Assembly: GCA_001972305.1 (NCBI GenBank) | Contig: BDDD01002245.1 | Location: 62,001-126,000, forward strand | Length of the DNA stretch: 64,000 nucleotides | Origin: Cephalotus follicularis | Taxonomy: Eukaryota; Streptophyta; Magnoliopsida; Oxalidales; Cephalotaceae | Reading direction: 5' to 3' | Notes under the pieces: generated by a model | Databases searched by the model: none | Told to the model about the DNA's origin: nothing | Seen by the model: only the letters and a program-made list of their open reading frames with translations | Part shown: piece after piece, positions 21,951-34,389 of the stretch | How positions within the stretch are numbered: position 1 is the stretch's first letter | How the letters are laid out: each line of letters begins with the position of its first letter | Made by a program: the position numbers and the translations under genes

Positions 21951-24190
21951 TATAACACCCCGCGCCCGCAAGGCGGACATGTGGCACTACTCTCAATCCA
22001 ATACACAATACAATGGTTAGGTCTAGCAATATAAAAATGCTGAAAAACTTAAAACTTTGCAATACAAATCATTTGCGGAAGTTACAATATAGTAAACCAT
22101 CCATATAGTACAAATCCTTTACAATACCAATCTTTTACAATACAATACATTTCAATCTTTCACTAGAATATCTCACAACCAGCTCCGCGATACCCAAGCA
22201 GTCGTGCTATCAAAATGAGCCTTCAGTCCTTCAGTCCACTGCTACCTGCTGCCCTACGTATGCCGCACACAAACGAAGGATGGGGTTAGCCACACTGGCT
22301 ATGTAGAAACCTCATGCAGCATGTATGCATGTACAATGTGCAATATCAGTGACAATCTATGCAATATCAATGTGCGGTGTACAATATCAATGCATGACAT
22401 GGCAAATGCATATGTACATTTGGCAATCAGACTACCCGTATGACAATGGCCTATAACAGAGCATACGGATAGGATCTATAACAATCAATCAATGGCAGAC
22501 ACTCAAAGGTGGTGTATAAAATACCCAATCAATCAATCAATATCTTATAGAGCATGCGACCCCGGGTCAATACAATGTCAATCAGTTAGCAGTGATCAAT
22601 CCCACGGAAGGTAGTCCTTCAAAAAGGGTGGGAGATCTATCTACAGTTATCAGACTGATCAGGTCTGGAACTCATAGATCTTCCAGCCTATGGCTGGGTC
22701 AATACAGTCTCGATGAGCTATAGCCTCAGGGAGCTACTGAAATCGTTAGGGAGCTACAGCATCAAGGGAGCATCAATCGACAATCAATCGGTACCGCTAG
22801 TTAGTGGATCAATACAATACAATGAATGAAATGATCGATGAAATATGTGGACAGAGTCAACAACCTAACATGCCGACACGAATCCTAAGGTTGCTCTATA
22901 GGATCCATACAATACAATCGATCATGTCAGTACAATATCATTTCAACGTCAATAAGCAAGTCAATGGGTGACGGTATCTAATGGATGGTTGGGAATGTGC
23001 GTCCAACTTACCGACTTAGACTCACATCACTGATGACTCAAGCAATCAATCGGTCAGTACAATCATTAATACTATTTTCGAACACTTGAACACCTCAAGT
23101 GAAGCTCCGGTCAAGTGGCAATGTGAAAACAAGTTGAAAACCAGCTTTAAAGTAGTTAAAAACTCCTCCCAGTCCATTAGGCATCAATGTCCTCGGTGAA
23201 AGACATCGACGCATCTGTAAAACAGTGGAAAGACGTCGATGTCTTTGAAAGACATCAATTTCTTTCTCTATTTGTATAGAGATTTGGCCGAAAGTCGTCG
23301 ATGTCATTGGAGAAAGGCGTCGATGTGTTTCAATAAAAATAGCCTAATGCGCATCGAGGTTCGGCATCAATGTCTTCTATGGGGAAAGACATCTCAAGGC
23401 AAAGATGTCGATGTCTTTGCTGCGGAATCAAAGATACAACACTCTGAAGTGAAAGACATCGACGTCCATGGGCTACGGCTTGATGTCTTTGCTGGGCAGG
23501 GTCGAGTTTTGTGCAGAAAAACCAGCCAATCTCATACCAAAATACAATTTAAAGCCATTCTTTGAAAACCAAGGTTTAAAATCAATCATTTGAGGTTAGT
23601 AAAGCTTATTACAACCTTCAAAATTCAGTTCCAATCCTCCTAGATCAGTTAGATCAAGGAAATCAATAAAACCATAGTTTTTCAATTCAATGCAATACAA
23701 TCACTCAAATCAATCAATCATTCAATCAATTATGCAATTAAGCAATAGGCAATCAAGTAGGGAAGTCCTACATTTAACGAAGCTTCAAAAGTTGTGCTTA
23801 CAATCGGTCAAGGCCGAAAACACTCAAGAATCGGCTGCTATGTCACTCAATCGGCAACCCATAATTGCAATCGGTATCCTTGTTGAAGGAGATACAATCC
23901 GGCTGCTAGGGAGATGGATGGAGGCTGCCAGCAAGAGAGAGAGAGAGAGAGGGAGAAGGATAGAGAGAGGGAGAAGATTGAGTGAAATGAGAGGAATGGC
24001 TAAGGAATTGGCTTATATAGCCGATTCCGCCAACTCTTCGAAACTCAGCCCAAAAATCCTGACTATACATGCATTTAACCAATACAATAACAATAGGTAT
24101 AAGAATACCTCAATTGAATACAATTTGATACAGTACAATATGGTACAATGTAGGCATGAATAGTACAAAAGGGGAATTCGGGTCGTCACA
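21951..24190 (-). repeat. Element C 3' LTR (2240 bp)
   Basis: Begins TATAACACCCCGCGCC (the other copy begins TGTAACACCCCGCGCC) and ends GGGTCGTCACA. It is rich in CAATCAATCAAT and AATACAAT words. A motif cluster lies at about 23186-23495 and a GA run at about 23935-23955. Confidence 0.92.
23186..23495. repeat. TCGA-centred motif cluster in C left LTR
   Basis: Copies include AAGACATCGACGCATC, AAGACGTCGATGTCTTTG, AAGTCGTCGATGTC, AGGCGTCGATGTG and AAGACATCGACGTCC. Confidence 0.78.
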
Positions 24191-24206
24191 TTCTCCCCTC
24201 CTTAAA
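24191..24206 (-). other. Element C polypurine tract
   Basis: On the minus strand TTTAAGGAGGGGAGAA lies directly beside the LTR. Confidence 0.85.
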
Positions 24207-24243
24207 AGAATCTGGTCCCCAGATTCACCAGTCAATCGATCAA

Positions 24244-24729
24244 TCAATCAAATAGGAAATGATATGTCTCTCTCATATGGTCCTCGCGCTCCCAGGTGCG
24301 CTCCACTGAACCATGATACTGCCATAGAACACTAACCAAAGGAATGGTCTTGTTCCTCAATACACTAATCTGTCTGTCAACAATCTGTATAGGAGTCTCA
24401 ATAAATGATAAGTCAGGTTCCAGCCGAATCTGACTGTACTCAATGATGTGTGAAGGATCTCGAACATATCGCCTCAACTGAGAAACATGGAACACATCAT
24501 GAACTCCCGACAATGCTGGAGGCAAGGCAAGCCTGTAAGCAAGTCGTCCAATCCAATCCAATGCCTCGAAAGGTCCAATAAAACGAGAAGAAAGCTTCCC
24601 TTTCTTCCCGAATCTCATGACTCCTTTGGTGGGCGACACTTTGAGCAAAACATGGTCACCAATACTAAACTCCAAGCCTTTGCGATGAACATCAGCATAG
24701 CTTTTCTGTCTACTCTGTGCAACAATCAA
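24244..24729 (-). CDS. Element C integrase C-terminus with chromodomain
   Basis: 161 residues: GDHVLLKVSPTKGVMRFGKK and GPFEALDWIGRLAYRLALPP form the GPY/F module, and VHDVFHVSQLRRYVRDPSHI follows. The end, VLWQYHGSVERTWEREDHMR, is chromodomain-like. It lies just inside the polypurine tract. Confidence 0.88.
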   Translation of the reverse strand: MIVAQSRQKSYADVHRKGLEFSIGDHVLLKVSPTKGVMRFGKKGKLSSRFIGPFEALDWIGRLAYRLALPPALSGVHDVFHVSQLRRYVRDPSHIIEYSQIRLEPDLSFIETPIQIVDRQISVLRNKTIPLVSVLWQYHGSVERTWEREDHMRETYHFLFD

Positions 24730-24864
24730 TCAGTCTTTAATCAATTTCACTTTCTTTACGGTAATCTATACAATCTCTGGCCCCAAAATAATATTTTCAC
24801 AGACCTGATCCCAACAAACTGGTGATCGGCACTTCCTACCATATAGGGCTTCATAGGGAGCCAT

Positions 24865-25821
24865 CTATATGCTCTCGTGATAACTATTGTTATACGAGAA
24901 TGCAATCAAATGTAAGTAGTCATCCCAACTACCTCCAAAGTCGAGAACGCATGCACGAAGCATGTCCTCCAATGTCTGAATGGTCGTTTCGGACAAACCA
25001 TCTGTTTGGGGATTAAAAGCAGTACTAAAACTCAATTCTGTACCGATAGCTGCCTGTAAACTCCTCCAAAACCCGGAAGTGAAGCAAGAGTCTCGGTTCG
25101 AAACAATGCTGACAGGAGCTCCATATGCTTTAACAATCTCTTTCATGAACAATCTGGACAACTTTTCTCTAGAATAAGTCATCCGAATCGGTAGAAAGTG
25201 GGCCAACTTCGTGAGACGGTCGACAATAACCCATATACCCTCATGTCTGTCACGAGTCAGGGGTAACCCGGACACAAAATCCATGGTAATGTGCTCCCAT
25301 TTCCACTCAGGAATGAGTGAAGGCTGAAGGAAGCCTGCCGGTCTCTGGTTCTCTGCCTTTACTTGTTGACAAGTGAGGCATCTCGATACAAATTTCGCGA
25401 TTTCTCTCTTCATGACAATCCACCAATAGCTAAGTTTTAGGTCGCGATATGTCTTCGTACTCCCTGGATGGATAGAGAGACAAGATTTATGAGCTTGAGA
25501 AATAAGCTCTTCCTTCAACTCGCTATCGGCTGGAATGCAAATCCTATTTCGGTATCTCAATAACCCATCTGTAGATAGAGAGAAATTGGGTTTCAATCCC
25601 TCATCACTAGAAGTAGCCACTTTCTGCAATCCAATATCCACTATCTGAGCATCTCTAATCCGGTCAAGTAATGCAGGTTGCACACGAATATGGGAAAGAG
25701 TCATACAAGACAACTTGCAACTCAATGCATCTGCAACAACATTTGCTTTTCCCGAATGATATTCAATATCATAATCATAATCATTCAGAAGCTCAAACCA
25801 ACTACTCTGTCTCATGTTCAA
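24865..25821 (-). CDS. Element C RNase H end, integrase zinc finger and core
   Basis: 318 residues. The start is the RNase H tail ([18 protein letters not shown]). The zinc finger follows (HPGSTKTYRDLKLSYWWIVM, CLTCQQVKAENQRPAG). The core then shows the three acidic positions in [27 protein letters not shown] and [17 protein letters not shown]. Confidence 0.9.
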   Translation of the reverse strand: MNMRQSSWFELLNDYDYDIEYHSGKANVVADALSCKLSCMTLSHIRVQPALLDRIRDAQIVDIGLQKVATSSDEGLKPNFSLSTDGLLRYRNRICIPADSELKEELISQAHKSCLSIHPGSTKTYRDLKLSYWWIVMKREIAKFVSRCLTCQQVKAENQRPAGFLQPSLIPEWKWEHITMDFVSGLPLTRDRHEGIWVIVDRLTKLAHFLPIRMTYSREKLSRLFMKEIVKAYGAPVSIVSNRDSCFTSGFWRSLQAAIGTELSFSTAFNPQTDGLSETTIQTLEDMLRACVLDFGGSWDDYLHLIAFSYNNSYHESI

Positions 25822-26298
25822 TTCCTTCTGTAAAAGAGATATCTTAAACTCTTATGATCAATGAAAACTGTGAACTTGGTCCCATAAAGGTAGTGGCATC
25901 ATTTTCCAAGAGCAAAGACAATGGCCGCCAACTCCAAGTCATGCACTGGGTAGCTTTCTTCGTGTGGTTTGATCTTCCTCGATACATATGAAATCACTTT
26001 GCCGTATTGCATAAGAACGCAACCAAGCCCCTTTTTAGAAGCATCGGTGTATACAACAAAGTTTCATTCTCATATGGCAAGGCTAGGACAGGAGCGGAAA
26101 TCAATCTATCTCTCAACTCTTGAAAACTTCTTTCACAATCACTATCCCATAAAAAGACAGCATTCTTCTGTGTCAATCTGGTGAATGGTGTAGCAATACG
26201 GGAAAATCCCTCAATAAACTGACGATAATACCCTGCTAAACCCAAGAAGCTGTGAACTTCGGAAGCATTCGTCGATCATTTCAAATCTTTCACTGCCT
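25822..26298 (-). pseudogene. Element C RNase H start and RT connection, broken
   Basis: The RT connection is readable at 25994-26245 (GLAGYYRQFIEGFSRIATPF, LTQKNAVFLWDSDCERSFQE). RNase H DNA homology continues to the left. Confidence 0.82.
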
Positions 26299-27009
26299 CT
26301 ACTTTCGATGGATCCACTGATAAACCGTTACCAGAAACAATATGCACAAGAAAGCAACCTCCGATAACCAAAACTCGCACTTGTCGAATTTGGCATACAA
26401 TCGATGATCCCTCAATGTTTGCAATACAATGTAGAGGTGCTGGGCATGCTCCTCATCGGTCCTAGAATAGACCAACAGGTCATCAATGAACACTACAATG
26501 AACTGATCCAGATACTGCCTAAATACTCGATTCATCAGGTCCATGAAAGCCGCGGGAGCATTAGTCACACAGAAAGGCATAACCAAGAACTCATAATGGC
26601 CATATCTCGATCTGAAAGCCGTCTTCGAAATATCCTCCAGTCTGACTTTCAACTGGTGGTAGCCCGATCTCAAGTCGAGCTTAGAAAATACTGTTGCTCC
26701 TCTGAGCTGGTCGAACAGCTCATCAATGTGCAGTAGAGGGTACTTATTCTTCACTGTAACTTTATTGAGCTGTCGGTAGTCAATACACATACGGAGCGGT
26801 CCATCTTTCTTCTTTACAAAAAGAACAGGTGCTCCCCAGGGTAAAGCACTAGGTCTTATAAAACCTTTGTCCAGAAGATTCTGTAACTGTATCTTTAACT
26901 CTTTCAATTCTATCGATGCCATTCGGTACGGTGCTCGAGAATTTGGTGCAGTTCCTGGTATCAAATCAATAATGAACTCTATCTCTCTGTCAGGCAGTAA
27001 AGAAGTCAA
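26299..27009 (-). CDS. Element C reverse transcriptase
   Basis: 236 residues with the gypsy RT boxes: [75 protein letters not shown] and the catalytic [13 protein letters not shown]. The N-terminal linker [20 protein letters not shown] joins protease to RT. Confidence 0.92.
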   Translation of the reverse strand: MTSLLPDREIEFIIDLIPGTAPNSRAPYRMASIELKELKIQLQNLLDKGFIRPSALPWGAPVLFVKKKDGPLRMCIDYRQLNKVTVKNKYPLLHIDELFDQLRGATVFSKLDLRSGYHQLKVRLEDISKTAFRSRYGHYEFLVMPFCVTNAPAAFMDLMNRVFRQYLDQFIVVFIDDLLVYSRTDEEHAQHLYIVLQTLRDHRLYAKFDKCEFWLSEVAFLCILFLVTVYQWIHRK

Positions 27010-27120
27010 ATCCTAAGGAAAAACGTCTCCGAACGCACAAACCACTGGAATATCTTCCAGCTCCGACCGCCATTTGTCTGTATCGAGCACATGTGCCAGA
27101 AACCCCTTGCATCTTTGTCA

Positions 27121-27834
27121 TCACAATCTGTTTGCATGCAAAGCCAAAATCATCGGAACAAACAATGGCTCTAAGGTGCCAAGAAATTGAAAAGGTGGTC
27201 GTCCCAGAGGATTGAAAACCACTACTTTCCGATGACAATCCACCTGAGCAAGGCTACCAGACAACCAATCCATGCCAAGAATCACATCTAGGCCATCCAT
27301 CAGTAAAACAATAAGATCGGCTAATAAGCAACGATCATCAATCTCTACAATAAAATCTTTGCACACTCGATCGGTGGTCGTTGTCTCACCGAGAGGTGTG
27401 GATACCTTCATCAAGAAAGGAAGGTACTTGGGTCTCAAACCGACATGGGAAACAAAATGCAATACAATGAATGAATGGGATGAACCCGGATCAATAAGAA
27501 CCCATGCTGGAAGCTGAAAGAGTAGAATGGTACCTCTAATCACAACTTCGGACCCTGCTGCAGCACTCGGTTCCATAGCAAACACTCTAGCCTGAACTGT
27601 CAGAGCAGAACTCATAGGCTGTTTCCCTCTGGACTGCGAAGTCCCATGGGAAGAAGACGGTACACTGGCTGTTGGTCCCGGTGGGGGCGGTGACCGCTGT
27701 GTCTGATCGAATCCTCTAGGACGAGAACTCTGAGGACAATCTCTAGCAATGTGGTCGGAACCACCACAAACCAAAGAATGGCCCAAGAACCATCTACAAT
27801 TATCAGAAGTATGGTTAGTCTTCTGACAATGCAC
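27121..27834 (-). CDS. Element C gag zinc-knuckle end and protease
   Basis: The N-terminal part has a cysteine/histidine cluster (CGGSDHIARDCPQ), the end of a nucleocapsid. A proline/serine linker follows. The protease has WVLIDPGSSHSFIVLHF at the active-site position and [14 protein letters not shown] as the closing strand. Confidence 0.85.
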   Translation of the reverse strand: MHCQKTNHTSDNCRWFLGHSLVCGGSDHIARDCPQSSRPRGFDQTQRSPPPPGPTASVPSSSHGTSQSRGKQPMSSALTVQARVFAMEPSAAAGSEVVIRGTILLFQLPAWVLIDPGSSHSFIVLHFVSHVGLRPKYLPFLMKVSTPLGETTTTDRVCKDFIVEIDDRCLLADLIVLLMDGLDVILGMDWLSGSLAQVDCHRKVVVFNPLGRPPFQFLGTLEPLFVPMILALHANRL

Positions 27835-28860
27835 ACAAGGAACCGTAGCACTCTGATTACAACTCCCAGAGAGTCTAGAGGGTGTACCCTGACTAGGTGC
27901 TGAAGATCGGGCTCCTCGACGTGCGTTCCTCGACCTGCCCCTCCTCCAAGAACGGGACGGGTTCCCGCTATCCTGATTGCTACCATGAGAACCAGGTGAG
28001 GGGCTACTATCAGTCTTCTGTAATTTAGCTCTGCTACTGTCACTACCACTCTACCAAGAAGAAGGAGTAGGCCTGGTGCGGGCTATATCTCTCATCAATT
28101 TAGCCTCAGCTGCAATATCCTCAAGTTGCATAGCTCGGGAAGAAATATCCGATATGGAGGTCAAACCCAAGGGAGTCAGTTGCCTCCTCAAATCCAATAT
28201 CAGTCCCCATAGGAACTTCTTTTCTCTACGCTTTTGGCTTTCCACTAAGTATGGGGCAGATCGGGCTAACTGCATGAATCTCATCTCATACTCAGCAACT
28301 GTCATGCTTCCTTGTACCAAGTTAGCAAATTCAATCTCTCCTCTGTCTGTCTCTACCTGAGGGTAGTACCTTGCATTGAATTCTCTTTTGAAGGCATCCT
28401 AAGAGCGGACTATACCATTCCTTGTCCAATCTATGTTAACCATAGCCCACCAGTGCTCAGCTTCTCCTTGGAGCGTATACACTGCCAATACCAATTTCTG
28501 TTCATCATCACATCCCATGACCTCAAAGATATTCTCCAATTGAATTAGCCAAGACTCAGCAAGGGTAGGATCAGGGAGTCCTACAAACGCTGGAGGTTGC
28601 AACTTTAGGAAGCGGCTCAACACGTCTTCCCTTCTTGGCCTACGTTCAACTCTAACCTATTGGCGTCCCATCAGAGTATGCATCTGTGCCATGGTGGCAC
28701 ACAACTGTCTCCAAACCTCAGGGTCAGCCCCGGCTGGTGGAGCATTGAGATCATACTCTGGAAAAATGTTACAAGGAACCGGTTCATTAACAGCAGGAGC
28801 GGGGGCAGGAGCAGGAGTATTCCTTCCACCTCGACGGCCACGCCTTTCCCTATTGTTCAT
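27835..28860 (-). pseudogene. Element C gag, broken
   Basis: The start is likely the methionine of MNNRERRGRRGGRNTPAPAP at 28860. The capsid pieces are FLKLQPPAFVGLPDPTLAES and LVQGSMTVAEYEMRFMQLAR types, with YTLQGEAEHWWAMV between them. The zinc-knuckle end continues at 27121. About three interruptions. Confidence 0.85.
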
Positions 28861-29032
28861 TTCTATAAGAAGATAACAATGGGATTATCAGATGCAATCA
28901 CTTTCAATTCCAATATCAATCTCTCTGTTCCAATAAACAATGGCATGAATAAGCAAGAACATACATCATGCAAATCCATTCAGTCAATCTCAATCAACGC
29001 ATTAATATACTTATCTAGAAGGCCGACCAATG

Positions 29033-29044
29033 TCTTTGATACCA
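29033..29044 (-). other. Element C primer-binding site
   Basis: Reads TGGTATCAAAGA on the minus strand, an initiator tRNA-Met type site with a diverged end, three bases from the 5' LTR. Confidence 0.82.
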
Positions 29045-29047
29045 TTC

Positions 29048-30512
29048 TGTAACACCCCGCGCCTGTAGGGAGGACATGTGCAATTACTCTCAATCCAATA
29101 CACAATACAATGGTTGGGACTAGCAGTATAAAAATGCAAAAAAACTTAAAACTTTGCAATGCAAATCATTTGTGGAAGTTACAATACAATAAACCATCCA
29201 TACAGTACAAATCCTTTACAATACCAATCTTTTACAATACAATACCTTTCAATCTTTCACTACAATATCTCATAACCAGCTCCACGATACCCAAGCAGTC
29301 GTGCGATCAAAATGAGCCTTCAGTACTTCTGTCTACTGCAACCTGCTGCCCTACCTATGCCGCACACAAAAGTACAACACAGCCCCACCCCGAAGGATGG
29401 GGTTAACCACACTGTCTAAGCAGAAACCTCATGCAGAATGTACGCATGTACAATGTGCAATATCGGTGACAATGTATGCAATATCAATGTGCGGTGTACA
29501 ATATCAATGCATGACATGGCAAATTCATATGTATAGTTGGCGATCAGACTACCCGTATGACAATGGCCCATAACAGAACATACGGATAGGATCTATAACA
29601 ATTAATCAATGGCAGACACTCAAAGGTGGTGTATAAAACACCCAATCAATCAATCAATATCCTATAGAGCATGCGACCCCGGATCAATACAACGTCAATC
29701 AGTTAGCAGTGATCAATCCCCCGGAAGGTAGTCCTTCAAGAAAGGTAGGAGATCTATCTATAGTTCTCAGACTGATCAGGTTTCAAACTCAAAGATCTTC
29801 CAGCCTATGGCTGGGTCAATACAGCCTCGATGAGCTACAGCCTCAGGGAGCTACTGAAACCGTTAGGGAGCTACAGCCTCAAGGGAGCATCAATCGACAA
29901 TCAATCGCTACCGCTCATCAGTGGGTCAATACAGTACAGTGAATCAAACGATCGACGAAATAGGTGGACAGAGTCAACAATCTAACATGCCGACACGAAT
30001 CTTAAGGTCGCTCTATAGGATCCATACAATACAATCCATCATGTTAGTACAATATCATTTCAATGTCAATAAGCAAAGTCCATGAGTGACGGTATCTAAT
30101 GGAGGGATGGGAATGTGCGTCCAACTTACCGACTTAGACTCACATCACTCATGACTCAACCAATCAATCGGTCAGTACAATCATTAAAACTGTTTTCAAA
30201 CACTTGAACACCTCAAGTGAGGCTCCGGTCAAGTAGCAATGTGAAAAGAATTTGAAAACCAGCTTTAAAGTAGTTAAAAACTCCTTTCAGTCCATTAGGC
30301 ATTGATGTCCTTGGTGGAAGACGTCGACGCATCTATAAAACGGTGTCAAGATGTTGATGTCTTTGAAAGACATCGATGTCTTTCTCTATTTGTATAGAGA
30401 TCTGGCCGAAAGACGTCGATGCCCTTGGAGAAAGGCGTCGGCGCGTTTCAATAAAAATAGGCTTGGAATGCGTATAGAGATTCAGCATCGATGTCTTTTC
30501 TGGGGAAAGACA
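29048..30512 (-). repeat. Element C 5' LTR, left part (up to D)
   Basis: Begins TGTAACACCCCGCGCC and aligns with the first 1.46 kb of 21951-24190. Element D enters at 30513, inside the motif cluster (30298-30505). The AGACA at 30508-30512 is one copy of the target duplication of D. Confidence 0.92.
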
Positions 30513-30694
30513 TGTAACGCCCGAGATTTTCATGTATTATAATTTCACAATGTAATTGTACTTTTAAATTGTGGAATTAATAAAGGACGGATTTTCCGAA
30601 TTTGGTGATGTTTTCCCATCCCTATTATGTTGAATTATTGTGCTAAATGCTAAAAGAATGTTAAAAGGCTAAAATGACGCTGTTCTGGGGAAAA

Positions 30695-30845
30695 CACATC
30701 GACGCCTTTAGGATCACGTCGATGCCTTTGAGGCAAAATGGCTCACGTAGCTGCATGCACATGCACATCGATACGGACTAGGACATCGACGTCCTTGTGT
30801 AATATTGATAAAAGACATCGACGTCTTTGGAAAGACGTCGACGTG
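30695..30845. repeat. TCGA-centred motif cluster 1, D 5' LTR
   Basis: Copies include ACACATCGACGCCTTTAG, GGACATCGACGTCCTTG, AAAGACATCGACGTCTTTGG and AAAGACGTCGACGTG. The partner cluster is at 38240-38400. Confidence 0.8.
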
Positions 30846-31694
30846 TTAACTTCGAATGCCATGCATGCTACTCTTCTGACAAATAACGTGCGAGGGGAAA
30901 TCGAGATGGGGCTTTTGCAGGCGCCTTGATGCATGGGTTAGGAGGTGTTGGGCATGCACCTTACTCCCTAACCTCCATGACTGAACTTATGTGGACAAGT
31001 GTGGCTTGTGTGTGTGTACATGCAACAAATGCAAGAAGAATAGAACATGTGTGCATGCAAGGGATGGATAGAGTGAGGGGGGTACTATCTGGCATGAAGG
31101 ACTGGGAAAACGAACCCAGCTGCTGCATGCAAAGATGGGAATGTACCCTAGGCACATGTGACCTGCAACAAAAAAGGAAAAGGAAGAAGAAGGAGGGTGT
31201 ATTGCATAAAAAGACAGCCTCCACCTCCTTACCTTGGGCTATTATTTTTTGAGAAGGAACCAACACTTGAGAGAACACTGTGAGCGTGAGGAGACTGCAA
31301 GTAAAAGAGAGAAAATGTTCCCCCCATTGTTGAGCTTGGAGCTTCGAGCTTGGAACTACTGGTGCAGCTACGGGACGGACCTAGAGGGGCTGCTGGGACC
31401 TGTTTCGGAATGAAAAGAGGTTGACCTTCCAGTTCCTAACTTGGGACAAAAGGTAGGGGAAAGCCATACTGTAATCTCGAGTTTGATATTCATGCATGGT
31501 CTATGGTTTTGGATGTATAAAATGCATGATTCTTGAAATGATATTATTACTGGATTGATGCCATGATATGCTAGATATGTTTTGAGTATCTGCATGTTGG
31601 TCTCTTGACTTGATTACCTGTTATTATGCATGATTATGGGTTATTAAGGCCACTGTTCGTTAAGTCGTGAGGTAGAAGATGACTACTGTTGGAA

Positions 31695-32030
31695 AAGACA
31701 TCGATGCCTTTTAAATAAACATCGACGTCTTTTTAGTTTTGCCTTGTTACTGATTGAAAGGGATCGACGTCTATGGAAAGACATCGACGCCCTAGGCTAC
31801 CTACCTGGATTTTGACGTGAAAGACGTTGACGCCTAAGGTTCCTACCTTAACGCGTCGACGCCGTCAACAATACGCTGTCGTTTTAAGGTTCCAGACCTT
31901 GAGCGTCGATGCGTATGAAATGACATCGACGCCTTCTGTTGTGGAACGCGCTGACACTGAGACTTGGACATCGACGCCTGTTGGAAAAGACATCGACGCC
32001 TTTTGGAAAGACATCGACGTCTTTGTCACT
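31695..32030. repeat. TCGA-centred motif cluster 2, D 5' LTR
   Basis: About ten copies, including AAAGACATCGATGCCTTTT, AACATCGACGTCTTTTT and AAAGACATCGACGCCTTTTGG. The partner cluster is at 39245-39575. Confidence 0.82.
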
Positions 32031-33351
32031 GTTTGGGGTTTTCTTCATCCAATGATACGACACGATCCCGATTCCTGTTAGGGTGCATTTGAGCATATGT
32101 ATGCATTGCATATGCACTGTTTACTGCCTGATTGTATACTGCTTGTGAATTGTTTATGATTTCTAAAGTATTGACATTTAGAGATGCATATATGAACTCG
32201 AAATATGATAGTTTGAGTATGAAAATATGTATTGGTTAAATAACGTATTTTCGACCGAACTGATAAACAATTTACATTACTGAAACTGTTTGTATTTTCT
32301 ACTGAAAATGTCTATTTTCAAATGTTGTCATTTTTTGAAACATTTTGGAAAACAACTGCCTGTTGTCGATCTAAACGATCATTACTGTTTACTGTACTGT
32401 TACTGTTTAAATTCACTGTTTGCTCTGTGAATTGTTATGTGTTTGTGTTTGAGCTACTAGTTGCGTGGCGGAGGTTGCCAATGATGACTAGTGGTAGGGT
32501 TGTACCTAGGGGCCAGGAGCATGGCTAGGTGACTCACTGTACTGTTACCTCGCTCGGTTGCCCGAAGTGGGGACCGGAGTGGGAGTGTAGCGTGGGGCCA
32601 GGAGTTGGCGGTGCTATACATACTGTTGTTGTGGTCCTATGTGGACATACTGACTGTTGTTGTGGTCCTATGTGGACATACTGCACTGTACTGTTTATTG
32701 GTCCTTTACCGACATTACTGTGATTGTTGATGTAGCCCTGGCCGGGTTACTACTGTACTGTTACTGCATACGTATATTTCTTAATATATGTAACACTTAT
32801 ATTTTACTGTACCGATATACGTATATATATATTTTCATACACGTATAAACTGGGTCTCCACTGCACTGCATCATTTATGCATTCATATCATGACATGCAT
32901 TATGTTGATCCCGAATTACTGTTATGACTTAGCCGAGTGAGGACAAAGGCTAACCCCCTGCTTTACAGATTGATGCAATGGACTATTGGATCGGCATGGA
33001 CGAAGATCAAGTCGTTATATTCTTGATTTTGTTTATCCTCCTGTTTTGTATTAAACCCTTGTGGATTATGGTTTTGGAATGTACCATTGTTATGGTTCTG
33101 TTTCTGAAGGAATTTTATATTGTACTGTAATTCACGCTCCGTTTACGGGCGATTAACCTTGATGACTTGTTTTTGGTTAACGGGGGGTATGGGACGCACG
33201 TTACATGTTACAGCTTATGAACTTGTTATGCTTCCACAACTGTTATTCTTGGAAAAGTGTTAATTTTATGGTTTTTACATGAGTTGTATTTTATGTTAAT
33301 TGCCTTTACCGCTTTAATGTCGCATTTTCTATAAACGAGGTGTGACAACAG

Positions 33352-33363
33352 TGGTATCAGAGC
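33352..33363 (+). other. Element D primer-binding site
   Basis: TGGTATCAGAGC, an exact match to the 3' end of plant initiator tRNA-Met, four bases inside the 5' LTR. Confidence 0.93.
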
Positions 33364-33457
33364 ATATTCCAAATACGCTTAGCTAGGATAAGTTGCTTGG
33401 CGATTAATGAACTATTTTCCTAAAGTCATGACTGATCGTCAATTTTCTTATAGGATA

Positions 33458-34360
33458 ATGGACCGAAGGAGGACTCGAGGTAGGGCTAGAGCTGCTGGAG
33501 CTGATGCCCCGGAAGAAGCTAATGTTCCGCCTGGGATGGATATTACCCAAGATGACAGAGATCCGATGTCTCGAATTGCAGATTATTTCCAGCAGCAGAT
33601 GGCCTTTAACAGGGCTAATGCGGAGGAGATGCGCCAGTACCACGCGCAAGCTCGACCGCAACATAGGGCTCCTGACCACTGCCCGGGGGAGGATGGTTTT
33701 GGGAGAGATATTGAGAAGTTCATGAAACTGAATCCGCCCAGCTTCAAGGGTGAACTGGATGCTACGATTGCTGAGAGATGGCTGCAGGACCTGGAGAAGA
33801 TCTTTCAGGTGATGGACTGTACTGATGCTCAGAAGTTGAGATTTGCTGTGTACTGCCTATGGGGTGAGGGCACTCATTGGTGGGAGATGGTTAGGGCAAA
33901 GTGGGAATCACAGGGACTAGATAGCACTTGGGACAGATTCCAGACAGAGTTCATGGAGACATATGTTCTATATATTGAGCAAGAGCGACGAGAGACTGAG
34001 CTCTTGGAGTTACGACAGGGAGAGATGACTGTTGCTGAATATCAGCCAAAGTTCATGGAGTTGGCCAGACATTCTCCTTATCTGGTGGCTGATGAAGCAA
34101 AGAAGATACGGAGGTTCTTGAGAGGGTTGCGACCGGATCTTCGGTCGAGGATTAGAGCCATGGAGCTGAGGACTTATGTTGAGGTTGCTCAAAAAGCTAG
34201 ACTGTTGGAGACGATATCTAGTGAGGACCGGGCTGAGAGAGCTCGCACAAAGGAGAGTAAACAAAGTCCTACACAGTCCCGACCGGCATCGTCAAAGTGG
34301 CAAGATGGTGGTTCTCCGACGAAGTCGTCAAAGAACAAGTCTCATCAGACGGCTTCATAG
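33458..34360 (+). CDS. Element D gag (capsid)
   Basis: The likely start is [15 protein letters not shown], shared with E (at 46459), rather than the in-frame upstream methionine at 33407. The capsid region shows [57 protein letters not shown] and [20 protein letters not shown], a retrotransposon gag signature. It forms the particle that packages element RNA. The zinc knuckle is in the next stretch (34390-34510). Confidence 0.9.
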   Translation: MDRRRTRGRARAAGADAPEEANVPPGMDITQDDRDPMSRIADYFQQQMAFNRANAEEMRQYHAQARPQHRAPDHCPGEDGFGRDIEKFMKLNPPSFKGELDATIAERWLQDLEKIFQVMDCTDAQKLRFAVYCLWGEGTHWWEMVRAKWESQGLDSTWDRFQTEFMETYVLYIEQERRETELLELRQGEMTVAEYQPKFMELARHSPYLVADEAKKIRRFLRGLRPDLRSRIRAMELRTYVEVAQKARLLETISSEDRAERARTKESKQSPTQSRPASSKWQDGGSPTKSSKNKSHQTAS

Positions 34361-34389
34361 GGTACTCCCAGCCAGGGGAGTAATGCTAG

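Larger units (their letters stand above)
30513..33347 (+). repeat. Element D 5' LTR (2835 bp)
   Basis: Begins TGTAACGCCCGAGATTTTC and ends GAGGTGTGACA. It has motif clusters at 30695-30845 and 31695-32030, a short tandem repeat of about 32 bp near 32619-32682, and many ACTGT words. Short frames inside it arise from the motifs and are not genes. Confidence 0.95.

Noticed and set aside
30738-32117. Short open frames in the LTRs of D with repeated KDIDVF or HRRL words
   Set aside because: They are translations of the TCGA-centred DNA motif and recur wherever it does, in several frames and both strands.
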